Part shown: positions 62,463 through 64,000 of the stretch, piece after piece
Position numbering within the stretch: position 1 is the stretch's first letter
Layout: each line of letters starts with the position of its first letter
From: Streptomyces tubercidicus
Lineage (GTDB): Bacteria; Actinomycetota; Actinomycetes; Streptomycetales; Streptomycetaceae
Length of the DNA: 64,000 nucleotides
Direction of reading: 5' to 3'
Assembly: GCF_027497495.1 (NCBI RefSeq)
Contig: NZ_CP114205.1
Span: forward strand, 2,170,001 to 2,234,000
The notes under the pieces: model-generated
Seen by the model: only the letters and a program-made list of their open reading frames with translations
What the model was told of the DNA's origin: nothing
Database searches by the model: none
Program-made: the position numbers and the translations under genes

Positions 62463-63491
62463 ATGAGAGAAACACCCCGCTCGCAGGGGACTGCGGGCGA
62501 CGCCCGGTCGGCGCTTCCCCGGCTCCGATCAGGCCGTGCCCTCGCGCACGACACCGGAACCCCCGGTTCCGGGAATCCTCACCGATCGGATGTCCGCCCG
62601 CCCCATACCCCCCGGGGCGCGCGGGACACCGGTCAACGCGGCCGCCTCGGAACCACCCCCCCTGTTCCGAGGCGGCCGACCCCTTTTCCGGGCTCCCCGG
62701 GCCCGTCCGGCGACGGCTCCCGGCGCCTCTCCCCGTGGTGGATCTGTGCCCTCGGCGCGCTGCTGTTCGCCGCGCTCACCTGGCAGGTGGCGGACCACGG
62801 CCCGCTGCGCACCCTCGACGAACGCCTCGGCCGCGCCCTGGCCAGTGGCGAACTCCCCGCCGGGCCCGCCGAGTTCGCTGCCGATCTCGGCAATACGGCC
62901 GTGGCGCTGCCGGTGTTGTGCGTGGTCATGGTGTGGGCGGGGTGGCAGGAGTGGCGCGGCAGGAGCGTGGCGGCGCCCGGCGAGGGTGCCCCGGTGCGGT
63001 GGTGGCTGCCGCCGCTCGCCGCGGGCCTCACCCTGGCCGCGGTGCCCGCGCTGGTCGTCCCGCTCAAGCTCTGGCTCGCCCGGCCGGGCCCGCCGCAGAT
63101 GGCGGGAGGTGCGCACGACGGCTTCTACCCGTCGGGCCATGGCGCCACGGCGGCGGCGGCGTACGGGGTGGCCGGGCTGCTGGTGATGCGCGGTGTGCGG
63201 AGGACGCGGAGGATGCGGGGGACGCGGGCGGGCCGCCCGGGTGGCCGGCCCGTCGCGCCGGTGGTCCGCCTGGTCACGCCAGCGGTCGTGGCCGCGGTGG
63301 CGCTGCTCAACGGAGCCGTCGGCCTCGGTCTGGTGCGTCGCGGCTATCACTGGCCGTTGGACGTCCTCGGCAGCTGGTGCCTGGCCGGGGTACTGCTCGG
63401 GCTGTGGTGTGTGGTCTGCGACCGGTGGTCGGAGGCGGGGGCGGGCGGAGCCGGGCGGGCGCCGACCCCTGACCACCGCGCGGGGCCCTGA
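62463..63491 (+). CDS. PAP2 superfamily phosphatase
   Basis: A 342-residue integral membrane phosphatase. The three PAP2 motifs are readable: KLWLARPGPP (KxxxxxxRP), YPSGHGATAA (PSGH) and the final LVRRGYHWPLD (SRxxxxxHxxxD variant, with R-R-G-Y-H-x-x-x-D). Several hydrophobic segments surround them. The ~90-residue N-terminus is basic, Pro/Arg-rich and may be partly untranslated; ATG 62463 has no strong ribosome binding site, so the true start may be later. Likely dephosphorylates a lipid or isoprenoid phosphate. Confidence 0.82.
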   Translation: MRETPRSQGTAGDARSALPRLRSGRALAHDTGTPGSGNPHRSDVRPPHTPRGARDTGQRGRLGTTPPVPRRPTPFPGSPGPSGDGSRRLSPWWICALGALLFAALTWQVADHGPLRTLDERLGRALASGELPAGPAEFAADLGNTAVALPVLCVVMVWAGWQEWRGRSVAAPGEGAPVRWWLPPLAAGLTLAAVPALVVPLKLWLARPGPPQMAGGAHDGFYPSGHGATAAAAYGVAGLLVMRGVRRTRRMRGTRAGRPGGRPVAPVVRLVTPAVVAAVALLNGAVGLGLVRRGYHWPLDVLGSWCLAGVLLGLWCVVCDRWSEAGAGGAGRAPTPDHRAGP

Positions 63492-63582
63492 CCGGCGCAC
63501 GAGGCCCTGACCGGCGCCGTCGCCCCCGACCACCGCACGGGGGCGGACGGCTGCCGACCGCCCGCCCCCGCCGCGTCCGGTG

Positions 63583-64000
63583 TCAGCTGTCGAAGCCCAG
63601 CCCCACCTTGTCCATGGCCTTCAGCCACAGATTGCGGCGGCCGCCGCGGGTGTCGGCCTGTGTCATCGACCACTGGGTGATCCCGATGCCGGCCCAGCGC
63701 AGCGGCTCGGGCGGGAACGGCAGCGGCTTGCTGCGGACCATCTCCAGCTGCGTCCGCTCGGTGCGCTCGCCGGACAGCAGGTCCAGCATCACCTCGGCGC
63801 CGAAGCGGGTGGACCCCACGCCGAGGCCGGTGTAGCCGGCCGCGTAGGCGACCCGGCCGGCGTGTGCGGTGCCGAAGAACGCGGAGAAGCGGGAGCAGGT
63901 GTCGATCGCGCCGCCCCAGGTGTGGGTGAAGCGCAGCCCTTCCAGCTGCGGGAAGCAGCGGAAGAAGTGCCGGGCGAGCTTCTCGTACGTGGCGGGGTGG
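63583..64000 (-). CDS. FAD-dependent oxidoreductase, DAO type (5' end beyond window)
   Basis: The visible 138 residues are the C-terminal part of an FAD-dependent oxidoreductase. The open frame continues past the window edge, starting HPATYEKLARHFFRCFPQLE. Diagnostic of the DAO/glycine-oxidase-like family: FTHTWGGAIDTCSRFSAFF, then AYAAGYTGLGVGSTRFGAEV, the FAD-binding C-terminal GYTGxG motif. The small frame starting at 63819 is just the internal part of this gene. Substrate unknown; the location beside gabT fits amine oxidation. Confidence 0.88.
   Translation of the reverse strand, partial: HPATYEKLARHFFRCFPQLEGLRFTHTWGGAIDTCSRFSAFFGTAHAGRVAYAAGYTGLGVGSTRFGAEVMLDLLSGERTERTQLEMVRSKPLPFPPEPLRWAGIGITQWSMTQADTRGGRRNLWLKAMDKVGLGFDS

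Noticed and set aside
1..64000. tRNA or rRNA genes
   Set aside because: I looked for cloverleaf-like and TTCGANTC segments and found none I could support; small RNAs cannot be excluded.

Overview
The window is a high-GC actinobacterial chromosome segment, almost certainly from Streptomyces or a close relative. The evidence is the extreme GC bias at third codon positions, frequent GTG starts with GGAGG-type ribosome binding sites, and the gene set: a Streptomyces-style type VII (ESX/T7SS) locus next to the truB-rbfA-infB-ylxR-nusA-rimP translation cluster, then proS, the ispG-rseP-dxr block and gabT. No rRNA, tRNA, CRISPR array, insertion sequence or prophage gene was recognised.

Region 1 (1-28900) is one T7SS locus bounded by rpsO on the left and ribF on the right. 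It holds all four core membrane components: eccD (411-1877, -), eccC (2132-6088, +), eccB (21475-23070, -) and eccE (23270-24655, +). It also holds an EsxA/EsxB pair of WXG100 proteins (20372-21111, -) and one canonical mycosin (18932-20200, -). Three further mycosin-like proteases lie in tandem (12878-16981, -), two of them recent duplicates. Several probable substrates or chaperone-like helical proteins are present (6192-7237, 11260-11592, 11741-12769, 17072-18911), together with a P-loop NTPase (8255-10414) and a 985-residue Gln/Pro-rich MinD-type ATPase resembling mycobacterial EspI (25872-28829). No EccA, EspG, PE or PPE gene was seen.

Region 2 (28900-35000) starts with a non-coding, repeat-rich 700-bp gap, followed by ribF and a very large protein that joins a trypsin-like but apparently catalytically dead domain to a P-loop NTPase and helical repeats.

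Region 3 (35000-44500, mostly -) is the rimP-nusA-ylxR-infB-DUF503-rbfA-truB translation/ribosome-maturation cluster. Divergent from it are a small lipoprotein, a ferritin-like DUF4439 protein and an aminoglycoside-phosphotransferase-like protein that lacks the usual catalytic Asp.

Region 4 (44500-54400, -) carries proS, two GNAT acetyltransferases, ispG, rseP, dxr and an acyl-CoA dehydrogenase. Between proS and the first GNAT lies a pair of inverted repeat elements. Each contains a perfect hairpin with the same 15-nt loop but different, still perfectly paired, stems. This is the strongest unexplained non-coding signal in the window.

Region 5 (54400-64000) looks like a 4-aminobutyrate/amine catabolic neighbourhood: an aldehyde dehydrogenase, a PucR-family regulator and a class III aminotransferase (gabT). 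Interposed is an orphan VirD4/TraG-like membrane ATPase. A PAP2 phosphatase and a truncated FAD-dependent oxidoreductase close the window. Strong hairpin terminators separate most transcription units. All functional statements come from reading motifs by eye; no database search was run.
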